A stretch of 64,000 bases of DNA. Source: Pasteurella oralis (GTDB lineage Bacteria > Pseudomonadota > Gammaproteobacteria > Enterobacterales > Pasteurellaceae). This document shows positions 51,641 through 60,585 of this stretch, one piece after another (position 1 is the first letter of the stretch; each line of letters opens with the position of its first letter). The notes beneath the pieces are model-generated. The model was not told the DNA's origin and ran no database searches. It saw nothing but the letters and a program-made list of their open reading frames with translations. The position numbers and the translations under genes are program-made. The stretch is from positions 62,001 to 126,000 of the forward strand of contig NZ_NXGB01000001.1 in assembly GCF_002850605.1 (NCBI RefSeq). Direction: 5' to 3'.

Positions 51641-53290
51641 TTATTTGAAGATGATGTCATCTTTTGGATCGTATTTAGAAGCATCTAATACTTTGTTTTC
51701 TTCAAAGTATTTTTTCAGCATTTCTGCATCGATAAAACCAGTATTGACGTAACTTGGGTGTCTTTTCAATACGGGATAGCCATCACCACCACCTGCACAG
51801 TAGTCTGGTACGGAAACTTTATATTTTTTGTTTAAATCAAGCGCTTTACCACCGATTTTTACATCAGAGACTTTTTGTGCAGTACGGTCAACGACCATTG
51901 AAATTCCAGCAAATTGTGGGTATGCACCACTATCTACTTGTTTTAATGCCACAACATTGAGGTAGTCTAAAAGCTCCTGACCTGTGAAATCTACAGTTGC
52001 AATCATATTACCGAAAGGCTGAACGGTAAGAATATCTTTATAGGTGGTTTCGCCTTCGTTGATATCGGTACGGATCCCACCAGAGTTCATAATTCCCACA
52101 TCGGCTTTAACACGTTCCATTTGAGATTGGGCAATTAAACGACCTAAATTGGTCTGATGGAAGCGAATAATTTTACGATCACCAACAAATTTTCCTTTCA
52201 CTTCACCGACTTTCACGCCTAACAAGCGATCACCTTCATCTTGATATGTTTTCAAGTGAGTAAAGACAGTGGGATCTTCAGCAATTTCAGGTTGATAGAG
52301 CTTATATTCAGATTTACCATCTTCTAATTTGATTTTTTGTTTTAAGTTAACAGGAATTAACTCATATTTTACTAATTTAGTTTCACCATTTTTGAATTCA
52401 AAATCTGCACGTCCAATGTATTTACCCCATTCGCCTGCTTGGACAATCCAAGTGCCGTTTTGGAAGTCTGGTTTACATGCTTCACCTGGAGTGTATTGCA
52501 TTTTGAATTGACCTTTATCATCAATACAAACGGTGTCATGTGTGTGTCCACCTATAATTAGATCAAACGCACCTTTATCGAGTGTACGAGCCATAGTGAC
52601 ATCACCAGGTGCATTTTGACCATGTTTACCGTCAAAGTAGTAACCCATATGGGTTAATGCAATACGTATATCTGGTTTCTCTACTTTATTAATTTCAGTG
52701 AGTGTTGCTTTGGCTGTTTCGATGGGGTCTTTGAAAATGACATGGTCAACGACATCTGGGTTACCTAATTTTGCAGTATCTTCTGTTGTTAAACCAATTA
52801 CAGCAATTTTTACGTCGTTTTTATTCAACATCACATAAGGCTGAACTAATGGTTTGTCCGTTTTTTTATTGATCACATTTGCTGAAATTAATGGGAATTT
52901 TGCCCATTTTTCCTGCATTTCTAGCAACTGTATTGGGAAATCAAATTCATGGTTACCGAGAACAGCAACGTCATAACCAATCATATTCATCCCTTCAATA
53001 TCTGGTTTGGCATTCAGCATATCTGATTCAGGTACACCAGTATTGAAGTCGCCTGCGTGGAGTAAAACAACTGAACCGCCCTTGCTTTCTACCTCTTTAC
53101 GAATGTTATCAATTAATGTTTTGTGTGCCGCAAAACCATATTCACCTTTACTGTTTTTCCAGAAATGACCATGTGTGTCGTTTGCGTGTAATACAGTAAT
53201 GTTGTAGGTTTTGTCCTGGGTATAAGCATAAGCTTGGCTCATTAAACCTAATGACAATACGATTGTACTGAATTGTATGAATTTTTTCAT
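51641..53290 (-). CDS. ushA: Periplasmic UDP-sugar hydrolase/5'-nucleotidase UshA
   Basis: A 549-residue exported metallophosphatase closely collinear with E. coli UshA. Signal peptide KKFIQFSTIVLSLGLMSQAYA; metal motifs VLHANDTHGHF, LLHAGDFNTGVPESD, VLGNHEFDFP, LTHMGYYFDGKHG and GGHTHD; C-terminal substrate domain with NTGFIDAEMLKKY. Haemophilus uses related nucleotidases to process NAD for uptake, and a similar salvage role is possible but not shown. The start at 53290 has GAGGTTC. Confidence 0.95.
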   Translation of the reverse strand: MKKFIQFSTIVLSLGLMSQAYAYTQDKTYNITVLHANDTHGHFWKNSKGEYGFAAHKTLIDNIRKEVESKGGSVVLLHAGDFNTGVPESDMLNAKPDIEGMNMIGYDVAVLGNHEFDFPIQLLEMQEKWAKFPLISANVINKKTDKPLVQPYVMLNKNDVKIAVIGLTTEDTAKLGNPDVVDHVIFKDPIETAKATLTEINKVEKPDIRIALTHMGYYFDGKHGQNAPGDVTMARTLDKGAFDLIIGGHTHDTVCIDDKGQFKMQYTPGEACKPDFQNGTWIVQAGEWGKYIGRADFEFKNGETKLVKYELIPVNLKQKIKLEDGKSEYKLYQPEIAEDPTVFTHLKTYQDEGDRLLGVKVGEVKGKFVGDRKIIRFHQTNLGRLIAQSQMERVKADVGIMNSGGIRTDINEGETTYKDILTVQPFGNMIATVDFTGQELLDYLNVVALKQVDSGAYPQFAGISMVVDRTAQKVSDVKIGGKALDLNKKYKVSVPDYCAGGGDGYPVLKRHPSYVNTGFIDAEMLKKYFEENKVLDASKYDPKDDIIFK

Positions 53291-53376
53291 TGTGAACCTC
53301 TTGTTATAAAACATCCGCTAACTATATACCCAAAATTTTGTATCAAGCCAAGTATTTTGCATTAAATTTGTGATGT

Positions 53377-54633
53377 TTAGCCCAAAAATATGGGTAAAAT
53401 TTTAAATTGTGCTGCAACTTGTGCCACGATGTTTAATATGCCAAATAGCATCACAAAATAAATCATGAAGTTACCGCCATAGACAGTATAGCTACTTTGT
53501 GGAAATTTTTTTCTTGTGGCTTTAGCTAATAAAGCAGGGACAATGACAGCCCAAATTGTTGCCGCTAAACCAGCATAACCAATAGCAATCACAAATCCAT
53601 ATGGAAATTGAAGACTTAGTAAGAGTGGTGGTAAGAACGTAATTAAGGTCGTTTTGCTTCTACCCAATAGGCTATTGTCAAGCTTAAATAAGTCGGCAAT
53701 ATAGTCAAATAAACCTAAACTCACTCCTAAGAAAGAACTCGCAATTGCCATATAAGCAAAGAAATTTAATACTACGCTGATGTAATCTGTTTGAATGTAT
53801 TTGCCTAACGCCGTTAATAATTCAGCGATATCACCACCTTTGGCGATGACGGGGGTAAATTCGTGGCGAGGGAGGTTCCCTTGTACTGCGAGTTGCCAGA
53901 AAACATAGATGATTAATGCGATGATGGTACCTAAAAATATTGCTTTCATCACACGTTTACCATCACGATCGTAATATTTCACTAGGCTTGGTACGTTACC
54001 GTGAAAACCGAAAGATACCAAGCAGACGGGGAGAGCACTAAGAATATAAGGTAAGTAATGTCCTTCATGTTGTGCAAGATAATTAAATAATACTTCTGTT
54101 TTTACAGAGCTGATTAGTCCACTGGTTGATAAGATAAAGGCGATAACCATTCCACCAATTAAGACGGTAGTAAAACGATCAACAGCTTTAGTTGATAACC
54201 AAACAAAAGCTGCTAATACCATACAAAAAAGTAATGAGGCCGAAGTTCGCCCAATCTCGACCGCACTTCCACTGCTGCTTAATACTTGGTTAAGGAAGTT
54301 TTGAGTGATGCTACCACCTGATGTGATATAGGCATAAGTTAAAATATACAATACAAAAGCAATAGAGAGCCCATTTACTATGTTCCAACCTTGTCCAAGT
54401 AAATCTTTAACTATGGTGTCAAAGCTCGCACCTGTTGGGTAATGCAGGTTGGCTTCCAGAATCATTAAGCCAGAAGTTGTCATACAGAACCAAGTATAAA
54501 CGAGTAAAATAATGGATCCTAAGAACCAAACTCCTGCGGTTGCTGTTGGATTTGCTAACATACCTGCGCCAATTGCCGTGCCCGCAATAATCATTGCTCC
54601 GCCCAATAAAGAAGGGGTTTTTGTTGTTGTCAT
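53377..54633 (-). CDS. mtr: Tryptophan-specific permease Mtr
   Basis: An inner-membrane aromatic amino acid transporter of the HAAAP family, 418 residues with about 11 transmembrane helices. The N terminus SLLGGAMIIAGTAIGAGML and GYAGLAATIWAVIVPALLA are collinear with E. coli Mtr, which is more similar than TyrP (as judged by eye). A 20-base palindrome resembling a TrpR operator lies upstream of the start. It is transcribed alone. Confidence 0.93.
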   Translation of the reverse strand: MTTTKTPSLLGGAMIIAGTAIGAGMLANPTATAGVWFLGSIILLVYTWFCMTTSGLMILEANLHYPTGASFDTIVKDLLGQGWNIVNGLSIAFVLYILTYAYITSGGSITQNFLNQVLSSSGSAVEIGRTSASLLFCMVLAAFVWLSTKAVDRFTTVLIGGMVIAFILSTSGLISSVKTEVLFNYLAQHEGHYLPYILSALPVCLVSFGFHGNVPSLVKYYDRDGKRVMKAIFLGTIIALIIYVFWQLAVQGNLPRHEFTPVIAKGGDIAELLTALGKYIQTDYISVVLNFFAYMAIASSFLGVSLGLFDYIADLFKLDNSLLGRSKTTLITFLPPLLLSLQFPYGFVIAIGYAGLAATIWAVIVPALLAKATRKKFPQSSYTVYGGNFMIYFVMLFGILNIVAQVAAQFKILPIFLG

Positions 54634-54669
54634 AAAAGTACCACTGTATTGTTGTTATAAATAAAATTA

Positions 54670-54689
54670 TGCACTATTTTAATAGTGCA
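54670..54689 (-). promoter_or_regulatory. Putative TrpR operator of mtr
   Basis: A perfect palindrome TGCACTATT-TT-AATAGTGCA lies 37 bases upstream of the mtr start. It keeps the ACTA...TAGT core of the TrpR operator consensus (13 of 18 positions by my alignment) and overlaps a possible -35 TTGCAC. mtr is TrpR-repressed in E. coli. A different repressor cannot be excluded. Confidence 0.55.
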
Positions 54690-54863
54690 AAAACAAAAGG
54701 CAATAACTTTTTTGAAATTGGTGTATTTTTTATTTGTATTGGTTATTGGATTTTTCTGGAATGTTGTGGACCACAAATCTGTCAATAGCTCGACAACTTC
54801 GCTTAAATAAAGCTATAATTGAGCGATTTTATTTGTAATTAACTTGAAAATAAGGAATTAAAA

Positions 54864-55391
54864 ATGGGTTTAGAAAATGTACCAGCAGGTAAAGAATTAC
54901 CAGATGATATCTATGTTGTAATTGAAATTCCGGCGAATTCAGATCCGATTAAATATGAAGTCGATAAAGAAAGTGGTTCATTATTTGTTGACCGTTTTAT
55001 GGCAACAGCAATGTTTTATCCTGCAAACTATGGCTATGTAAGCCATACGCTTTCTTCTGATGGTGACCCTGTGGATGTATTAGTTCTAACACCATATCCA
55101 TTACAGCCAGGTTCAGTGATTCGTTGCCGTCCTGTCGGTGTGTTAAAAATGACTGATGAAGCAGGCGGTGATGCTAAAGTTGTTGCTGTGCCACATAGCA
55201 AATTAACCAAAGAGTATGATCATATTAAAGATGTGAATGATCTACCAGCCTTGTTAAAAGCACAAATTCAGCACTTTTTTGAAAGTTATAAAGCCTTAGA
55301 AGCTGGTAAATGGGTGAAAGTTGAAGGCTGGGAAGGTGTCGAAGCTGCACGTAAGGAGATTTTAGATTCATTTGAGCGTGCGAAAAAATAA
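54864..55391 (+). CDS. ppa: Inorganic pyrophosphatase
   Basis: Soluble family I pyrophosphatase, 175 residues (E. coli 176). Motifs [28 protein letters not shown] and the Mg-binding KVVAVP segment are intact. It drives biosynthetic reactions by removing pyrophosphate. Its own terminator follows. Confidence 0.98.
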   Translation: MGLENVPAGKELPDDIYVVIEIPANSDPIKYEVDKESGSLFVDRFMATAMFYPANYGYVSHTLSSDGDPVDVLVLTPYPLQPGSVIRCRPVGVLKMTDEAGGDAKVVAVPHSKLTKEYDHIKDVNDLPALLKAQIQHFFESYKALEAGKWVKVEGWEGVEAARKEILDSFERAKK

Positions 55392-55403
55392 AATTTTTGT
55401 TTT

Positions 55404-55431
55404 AATACCGCTTGAAAGAGCGGTATTTTTT
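55404..55431 (+). terminator. ppa terminator
   Basis: AATACCGCT (55404-55412) and AGCGGTATT (55419-55427) form a stem followed by a T run. Confidence 0.85.
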
Positions 55432-55461
55432 CTCTGAGTGATAATCTTGAGTGAGGGATGT

Positions 55462-56235
55462 ATGACTAAATTGATGAAAAGAATGTTATTGGTTTCTTCT
55501 GTGGCTCTCTTACTAAATGCTTGTGCTGATTCTGCCAGTATTAATGAGCAATCAGCTTCTTCTTATTTACAAGCAGTAAATAAAGCACGTAGTGAAGGAG
55601 TATTAGATACGACATCGGTAACAGCGAAACGTATTCATACTGTTTTTAATAAAATGGTGCTTTATGCTAATGCAGAAAATAAGACAGGACAGCCTTTTAA
55701 TTGGCAAATTAGCGTTATCAAATCAAAAGAGCTAAATGCATGGGCAATGCCTGGCGGTAAAATGGCATTTTATACGGGGCTAGTGGATAACTTAAAGTTA
55801 ACTAATGATGAAATAGCAACCGTAATGGGACATGAAATGGCACATGCTTTAAAAGAGCATGGTAAGAAAAGAGTGAACATGGGACAGTTTACGAATGTGC
55901 TAGCACAAGTCAGTCATACTGCCTTGTCAACTGTGATTGGTTCTGATAGTAGTGCTTTAGTTGTCACTTTAACTAAAGATTGGGCATTAGATAAACCTTA
56001 TTCACGTAGTAATGAAACGGAAGCGGATGAAGTTGGCTTAATGTTAATGGCGAAATCAGGCTTTAACCCAGAAGCTGCACCAAAACTGTGGGAAAAAATG
56101 CAAAAAGCTGCTTCAGGGTCAAAAGGGGTATTGGCAGCTTTATCTTCTACTCACCCAAACGATGCTGATCGCCAGCAAAATTTGTTACGTTTAATGCCTG
56201 AAGCTGTCGCAATTTATCAGCAATCTAAACATTAA
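55462..56235 (+). CDS. loiP: M48 family zinc metalloprotease lipoprotein (LoiP-like)
   Basis: A 257-residue lipoprotein: signal with lipobox LLLNAC, then an M48 peptidase domain with the zinc motif GHEMAHALKEHG (HExxH) and a third ligand in NETEADEVGL. The family includes LoiP/YggG, an outer-membrane-associated protease with BepA as a relative. The start at 55462 has GAGGGA; the longer frame from 55438 is not needed. Confidence 0.85.
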   Translation: MTKLMKRMLLVSSVALLLNACADSASINEQSASSYLQAVNKARSEGVLDTTSVTAKRIHTVFNKMVLYANAENKTGQPFNWQISVIKSKELNAWAMPGGKMAFYTGLVDNLKLTNDEIATVMGHEMAHALKEHGKKRVNMGQFTNVLAQVSHTALSTVIGSDSSALVVTLTKDWALDKPYSRSNETEADEVGLMLMAKSGFNPEAAPKLWEKMQKAASGSKGVLAALSSTHPNDADRQQNLLRLMPEAVAIYQQSKH

Positions 56236-56263
56236 TTATCTTAAATATCAATGACCGTAAAAC

Positions 56264-56295
56264 GGGGTTAAAGTTTATCGCTTTAGCCCTTTTTT
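56264..56295 (+). terminator. Terminator of the LoiP-like gene
   Basis: GGGGTTAAAG (56264-56273) and CTTTAGCCC (56281-56289) pair with one G-T mismatch and are followed by six T. Confidence 0.75.
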
Positions 56296-56392
56296 GTTAG
56301 TTGAGAAAGTAAATGATATTGAGTGATGATAAATAAGAGAAGAAATGCGTTGGCGCGATGTGGCTTATCAGGGGTTATTGGCGTATTGCAAT

Positions 56393-56423
56393 AAAAAGTG
56401 CGGTAAAAATTACCGCACTTTTT
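56393..56423. terminator. Bidirectional terminator of paired uptake sequences, tonB end
   Basis: AAAAAGTGCGGTAA (56393-56406) and TTACCGCACTTTTT (56410-56423) are perfect complements with a 3-base loop, directly adjacent to the tonB stop. Confidence 0.9.
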
Positions 56424-56424
56424 A

Positions 56425-57216
56425 TTAATTTGTGATTTTAAAACTCACTGGAACGCTGACATCATTTGCCATGCCTGCTGGAAGTGGTCCAATTGGGCGA
56501 GCATTATTTACGGCTGCGAGAGCGGCATTATCTAGCTCTTCTGTGCCTGATGATTTTACAATGCGCGCATTACTAATCGCTCCTGTATTATTGATATGAA
56601 ATGATACAGTGACAACTCCCTGTTTACGCATCATTTTTGCTCGGTTTGGATAACGCTTATGTTTTTCAATTTCACGGCGTAAAGCAGAACGATAAGCATT
56701 AATTTCATTGGTATTCGTCCCTTTCCCAACTAAATTAGGGTTAGTACTCGTTACATTACCGGTTGTCGTTGCCTGTTGATTGATCGAAGAATCAGAATTA
56801 ATTTCACGATCCGATTTTGGTAAATCTTTTCGTTCTTTCTTCGGCTTTTTGGGCTTATCCTTAGGTTTTTCCTTCGGCTTTTCTTTTGGCTTTTCAGGTT
56901 CCTTCGGTTTTTCTGGCTCTTTCACCTTTTCTGGTTCTTTTGGTGGCTCAGGTTTTACTGTTGGGTCTGCTACTTCTTCTTTTGGCTGCTCAGGTTCTAC
57001 TACAGGTTCTGACGTAGGTTCAGGCTCTGGCTCTGGTTCGTTTAATATAGTTGCCGCTAGCATTTCCATTGAAATATGCGTACTGACGATGTCTGCAGCA
57101 AAGCCATTTGCACTTTCATCATCTTTTTGTACAGACCAATATAAGAACGCAACAAAACTCACGTGAAATAGCAAAGAAAAAGCAAACCCGACAAATGAGC
57201 GATTTTTTTGTATCAT
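56425..57216 (-). CDS. tonB: Energy transducer TonB
   Basis: Transmits proton motive force to outer-membrane receptors for heme, iron and similar ligands. The 263 residues have an N-terminal membrane anchor (about 9-27), a long Pro/Glu/Lys spacer built from PEKPKE/PKEKPK-type repeats (about 70-130), and a C-terminal domain with [20 protein letters not shown] and [12 protein letters not shown]. Its ATG overlaps the exbD stop (ATGA), completing exbB-exbD-tonB. Confidence 0.96.
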   Translation of the reverse strand: MIQKNRSFVGFAFSLLFHVSFVAFLYWSVQKDDESANGFAADIVSTHISMEMLAATILNEPEPEPEPTSEPVVEPEQPKEEVADPTVKPEPPKEPEKVKEPEKPKEPEKPKEKPKEKPKDKPKKPKKERKDLPKSDREINSDSSINQQATTTGNVTSTNPNLVGKGTNTNEINAYRSALRREIEKHKRYPNRAKMMRKQGVVTVSFHINNTGAISNARIVKSSGTEELDNAALAAVNNARPIGPLPAGMANDVSVPVSFKITN

Positions 57217-57602
57217 TGAGTTGCCTTTTCTTTCACAGTAACAATAGCAACATTACGAATTTCATTTTTTGCCATCATATCAGTAATGGAAACAAAATCT
57301 TGGAAAGTAGATTTAGCATCGACTTTCAGGGTCACTTTTTGATCTTTTGGCCAAGTACTGATTTCTTGCTCTAAAGCTTCAGCAGTAATTGGTTTGTCAT
57401 TAAAAAAGATCTCGCCTGCTTCTGTCACAGTGAGTAGCTTAGCTAAGTCATCAGATTTAAAGGCAACAGTGGTACTTGCTTTAGGTACATTGACTTGAAT
57501 TTTACCCTGCGAAATAAATGAGGCTGTAATTAATACAATTGCCAGCAGTACCAACATAATGTCGATAAAAGGAATAATGTTGATTTCATCAAACTTTTTC
57601 AC
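57213..57602 (-). CDS. exbD: Biopolymer transport protein ExbD
   Basis: Proton-channel subunit of the TonB motor, 129 residues. The N terminus [24 protein letters not shown] includes the conserved channel aspartate, followed by a periplasmic domain. Coupled to exbB (8 bases) and to tonB (overlap). Confidence 0.97.
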   Translation of the reverse strand: MKKFDEINIIPFIDIMLVLLAIVLITASFISQGKIQVNVPKASTTVAFKSDDLAKLLTVTEAGEIFFNDKPITAEALEQEISTWPKDQKVTLKVDAKSTFQDFVSITDMMAKNEIRNVAIVTVKEKATQ

Positions 57603-57610
57603 GTTATCAC

Positions 57611-58066
57611 CTATGCTTGTTTTGCTTTTTTCTCATTTAAGGCAAACCATTTCAAACGGTTGACTTCGATTTTTCGACCTAACCCGTTATAGAAAACCAT
57701 TGATGGGATCGCAACTAAGATACCGACTGCCGTCGCTTTGAGCGCTAAAGATAAGTGTACCATGATTGAAGCTGCATCAATTTCGCCGCCAGAATGACCT
57801 AATTCAAAGAAAGTTAATAAGATACCAATAACAGTACCTAATAAACCAACATAAGGTGCATTTGAACCGATAATAGAGATCGCAGTGAGGTTACGCTGTA
57901 AATCAATGTCCAGTTCATGCACATTATCATAATTTGCTACATTTACTTTGCTTAAGAAAATAAAACGTTCCACAACTAGCCATACCATAATAAAACTCAT
58001 CAAAGCAAGTAAACCAAGAATGATATAGTCGATATAGTTTTGTAAAAATTGAAACAACTGTGGCAT
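57611..58066 (-). CDS. exbB: Biopolymer transport protein ExbB
   Basis: Three-helix inner-membrane subunit of the TonB motor. The 151 residues lack the long N-terminal region of E. coli ExbB (244), as usual in Haemophilus. The core motifs [21 protein letters not shown] and [25 protein letters not shown] are intact. First gene of exbB-exbD-tonB. Confidence 0.96.
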   Translation of the reverse strand: MPQLFQFLQNYIDYIILGLLALMSFIMVWLVVERFIFLSKVNVANYDNVHELDIDLQRNLTAISIIGSNAPYVGLLGTVIGILLTFFELGHSGGEIDAASIMVHLSLALKATAVGILVAIPSMVFYNGLGRKIEVNRLKWFALNEKKAKQA

Positions 58067-58106
58067 AAAAAGAGTCCTTTAATTTGCAGCGAAAAATAAG
58101 TTTTGC

Positions 58107-58138
58107 ATTATACGCTATTGAGAATTAATTTCAATTGC
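58107..58138 (-). promoter_or_regulatory. exbB promoter with a Fur-like site
   Basis: On the minus strand, TTGAAA (58129-58134) is 16 bases from a consensus TATAAT (58107-58112). A plus-strand segment GAGAATTAATTTCAATTGC (58120-58138) matches the 19-base Fur box at 11 positions by my count and covers the -35. Iron repression of the TonB motor is expected in the family. Confidence 0.55.
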
Positions 58139-58283
58139 AAAATTCTAGCAAAAGGCATGCTAGAGGTAAACAAAAAAGACGATAGATTTTTGTACAGATA
58201 AAGGAGGATATTGAGGTAGATCAAAAGGTATTTGTACAGCATAAAAAGGCGATGATATTGATTTCATCGCCAGTAAAAGAGGA

Positions 58284-59543
58284 TTAAAGTTTAACAACTT
58301 GTGCTTGTTTTATCATATTATCACCTACTTCTAAAATGGTGATTTGTAAGCCATTAATTTCACATACTGTGCCTTCTTCTGGGATCTCTTCTAAATGTTC
58401 AAGGATTAGGCCATTAAAGGTGCGAGCCTCTTCAGTATCTAGATTCCAATCGAATAGTTTATTTAAGTCACGTAAATTCGTTGAACCTTCAATGATCATT
58501 GAGCCATCAGATTGTGGGATAACTTCTTCTTCAATAGAAGGCGCTGTTGAAGTTGTAAATTCGCCTACAATTTCTTCCAAAATATCTTCTAAAGTAACTA
58601 ATCCTTTGATATCGCCATACTCATCAACGACTAAACCAATACGCTCTTTATTATGGCGAAAGTTTAATAGTTGAGCATTTAATGCGGTACCTTCAGGAAT
58701 GAAATAGACTTCATCGGCTGCTCTAATTAATGTTTCTTTGCTAAACTCGTTTTTGTCTAACATTAAACGATAAGCCTCACGAACACGTAACATACCAAGA
58801 ATATTTTCATCCATGCTGCCTTTATATAACACGACACGACCATGTGCTGCATGATTAAGTTGGCGCATAATGGCTCTCCAGTCATCGTCAATATCGATAC
58901 CGCCAATATCATTACGCGGTACCATAATATCATCGACAGTTACTTGCTCGAGATCTAAGATAGAAAGCAACATTTCTTGGTGAGCAGATGGAATAAATTT
59001 GCCAGATTCATTAACGATAGCACGTAGTTCTTCTGGGCTTAATGAAGGAGATTTATTATCCGATTTTAAACGTAGTAATGCCAAAATGCCTTGAATGATT
59101 AAATTCATTAAGTACACCAATGGTGTAAATAGGCGTAAGAAAATCGCAAGCAAATGGCTTGAAGTAAAGGCGACTCTCTCTGGATAACGCGCAGCAATTG
59201 TTTTCGGTAAAATTTCAGCAAAAATCAGCATAACAAAAGTGAGCGCTCCCGTTGCAATAGCCACACCTGCATCACCATATAGGCGCATACCAATGATAGT
59301 TGTAATTGCTGAGGCTGTAATATTGACTAAGTTATTACAAATTAAGATCAGACTGAGTAGTACATCTGTTTTTTTCAACAATTTTTCTGCTTTTTTGGCA
59401 CCGCTATGACCTTTCTCAGCAAGATGACGAAGACGATAGCGACTGGCTGAGAGTAGACCTGTTTCTGAACCTGAAAAATAAGCCGAGATGATTAATAAAA
59501 TGATAAGCGCAATAAATAAGGTACTAAGGGGAATACTGTCCAA
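58284..59543 (-). CDS. CNNM/HlyC-CorC family membrane protein YfjD
   Basis: A 419-residue DUF21-CBS-transporter-associated protein: a DUF21 membrane domain (about 1-190) with three to four helices, including ISAYFSGSETGLLSASRYRLRHLAEKG, a pair of CBS domains (VDDIMVPRND and GLVTLEDILEEIVGE), and a C-terminal CorC_HlyC domain. Related proteins are linked to Mg/Co tolerance. A TTG start (59541-59543) with AAGGA upstream is used. Downstream of ypjD and divergent from ffh in the order found in E. coli. Confidence 0.88.
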   Translation of the reverse strand: MDSIPLSTLFIALIILLIISAYFSGSETGLLSASRYRLRHLAEKGHSGAKKAEKLLKKTDVLLSLILICNNLVNITASAITTIIGMRLYGDAGVAIATGALTFVMLIFAEILPKTIAARYPERVAFTSSHLLAIFLRLFTPLVYLMNLIIQGILALLRLKSDNKSPSLSPEELRAIVNESGKFIPSAHQEMLLSILDLEQVTVDDIMVPRNDIGGIDIDDDWRAIMRQLNHAAHGRVVLYKGSMDENILGMLRVREAYRLMLDKNEFSKETLIRAADEVYFIPEGTALNAQLLNFRHNKERIGLVVDEYGDIKGLVTLEDILEEIVGEFTTSTAPSIEEEVIPQSDGSMIIEGSTNLRDLNKLFDWNLDTEEARTFNGLILEHLEEIPEEGTVCEINGLQITILEVGDNMIKQAQVVKL

Positions 59544-59575
59544 AATGCATCCTTTTGTGAGTTAATCAAAAATTG

Positions 59576-59614
59576 AAAAGTGCGGTCATTTTTATTTGTT
59601 TAGACCGCACTTTT
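59576..59614. terminator. Paired uptake sequences between ypjD and yfjD
   Basis: AAAAGTGCGGTC (59576-59587) and GACCGCACTTTT (59603-59614) are perfect complements with a 15-base loop. On the minus strand they would form a terminator-like hairpin after ypjD, so yfjD may be only partly cotranscribed with it. Confidence 0.65.
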
Positions 59615-59642
59615 ACTGTGTATAAGGATAAATAAATATTGT

Positions 59643-60446
59643 TTATATTTCAAGCATTACACGACTACCAAAATAAGCAATACTGAGTAATATCATACCT
59701 GAAATTGCACAAGTGACCATTTTCTTGCCACGCCAATGCAATCGCCAGTGCCCAATTAATCCAAACGCAAAGACTAACCAAGCAAGAAACGAAAAGACTG
59801 CTTTTTGGATATCTTGTAAGGCAAAGTCTTTGGCTAAGTGGAAAGAGCCAGAGATAAGGACAATAGTGAGCAATATTTCACCTGTCAGCATTAGGCGGAA
59901 AAAATGGCGTTCAACGGTCATTAAAGGCGGAATCATTGGTGAAAATGCTAGTTTTTTGTTTTTTAAGCTGTGATCAATCCAAAGTAATTGAATAGAATAA
60001 AGAGCGCTCATAAAGCAAATGGAATAAGTGAATAATGACAAGCCAACATGGAAGAAAAGTGCAATATTTTGGCTCAAATGGTACATGAATTGAGTTGGGA
60101 GTAATGTGCTTAAAATGAGATTGATGATAGTAAAAGAGTAGATAATTGGTAATAAAAACCACAATGTACGTACATGAAAAAGAAGTGCAAAAGTGGCGAG
60201 TGATGCGGTAATGACACTAATTAGTGAGCTGATCTCCATGACAGTAAAATTTTGTCCGCTAGTTAAATGCGTAAAAAGCGGCGTTAAGTTAGCAAAATGG
60301 AGTATGATTGCTAAAAGTGCGGTCGTAAAAAAGAGAATTTTATTAGGTTTCGATGCTGGCTCACCTGCTTGAATTTTTAATAGCATAGGCGTAATAAGCA
60401 ATACACTAGCAAGATAGAAAAGCATTGAAAGAATTGCAAACCACAT
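59643..60446 (-). CDS. YpjD, cytochrome c assembly (CcsA-like) family membrane protein
   Basis: A 267-residue polytopic inner-membrane protein with about eight hydrophobic helices, resembling the CcsA/CcmF-like integral domain (FFHVGLSLFTYSICFMSALYS with the typical helix-borne histidine). Its molecular role is unknown. AAGGAAG precedes the ATG. The pairing with yfjD and divergence from ffh repeats the E. coli ffh-ypjD-yfjD neighbourhood. Confidence 0.85.
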   Translation of the reverse strand: MWFAILSMLFYLASVLLITPMLLKIQAGEPASKPNKILFFTTALLAIILHFANLTPLFTHLTSGQNFTVMEISSLISVITASLATFALLFHVRTLWFLLPIIYSFTIINLILSTLLPTQFMYHLSQNIALFFHVGLSLFTYSICFMSALYSIQLLWIDHSLKNKKLAFSPMIPPLMTVERHFFRLMLTGEILLTIVLISGSFHLAKDFALQDIQKAVFSFLAWLVFAFGLIGHWRLHWRGKKMVTCAISGMILLSIAYFGSRVMLEI

Positions 60447-60585
60447 AGAGACTTCCTTATATCAATAATTGATTTATTCTAGCTTTCTCAGCGTTAAATC
60501 GCTATTAATTTATTTCAAAGGGTGAAAATCTATCGGATTTCAGTATAATTAACACAATTTTTTGTTGTGTAACTAGGGATAATTC

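Noticed and set aside
56780-57166. Repetitive 128-codon plus-strand frame rich in FGFS-type repeats
   Set aside because: It is the antisense reading of the Pro/Glu/Lys repeat region of tonB.
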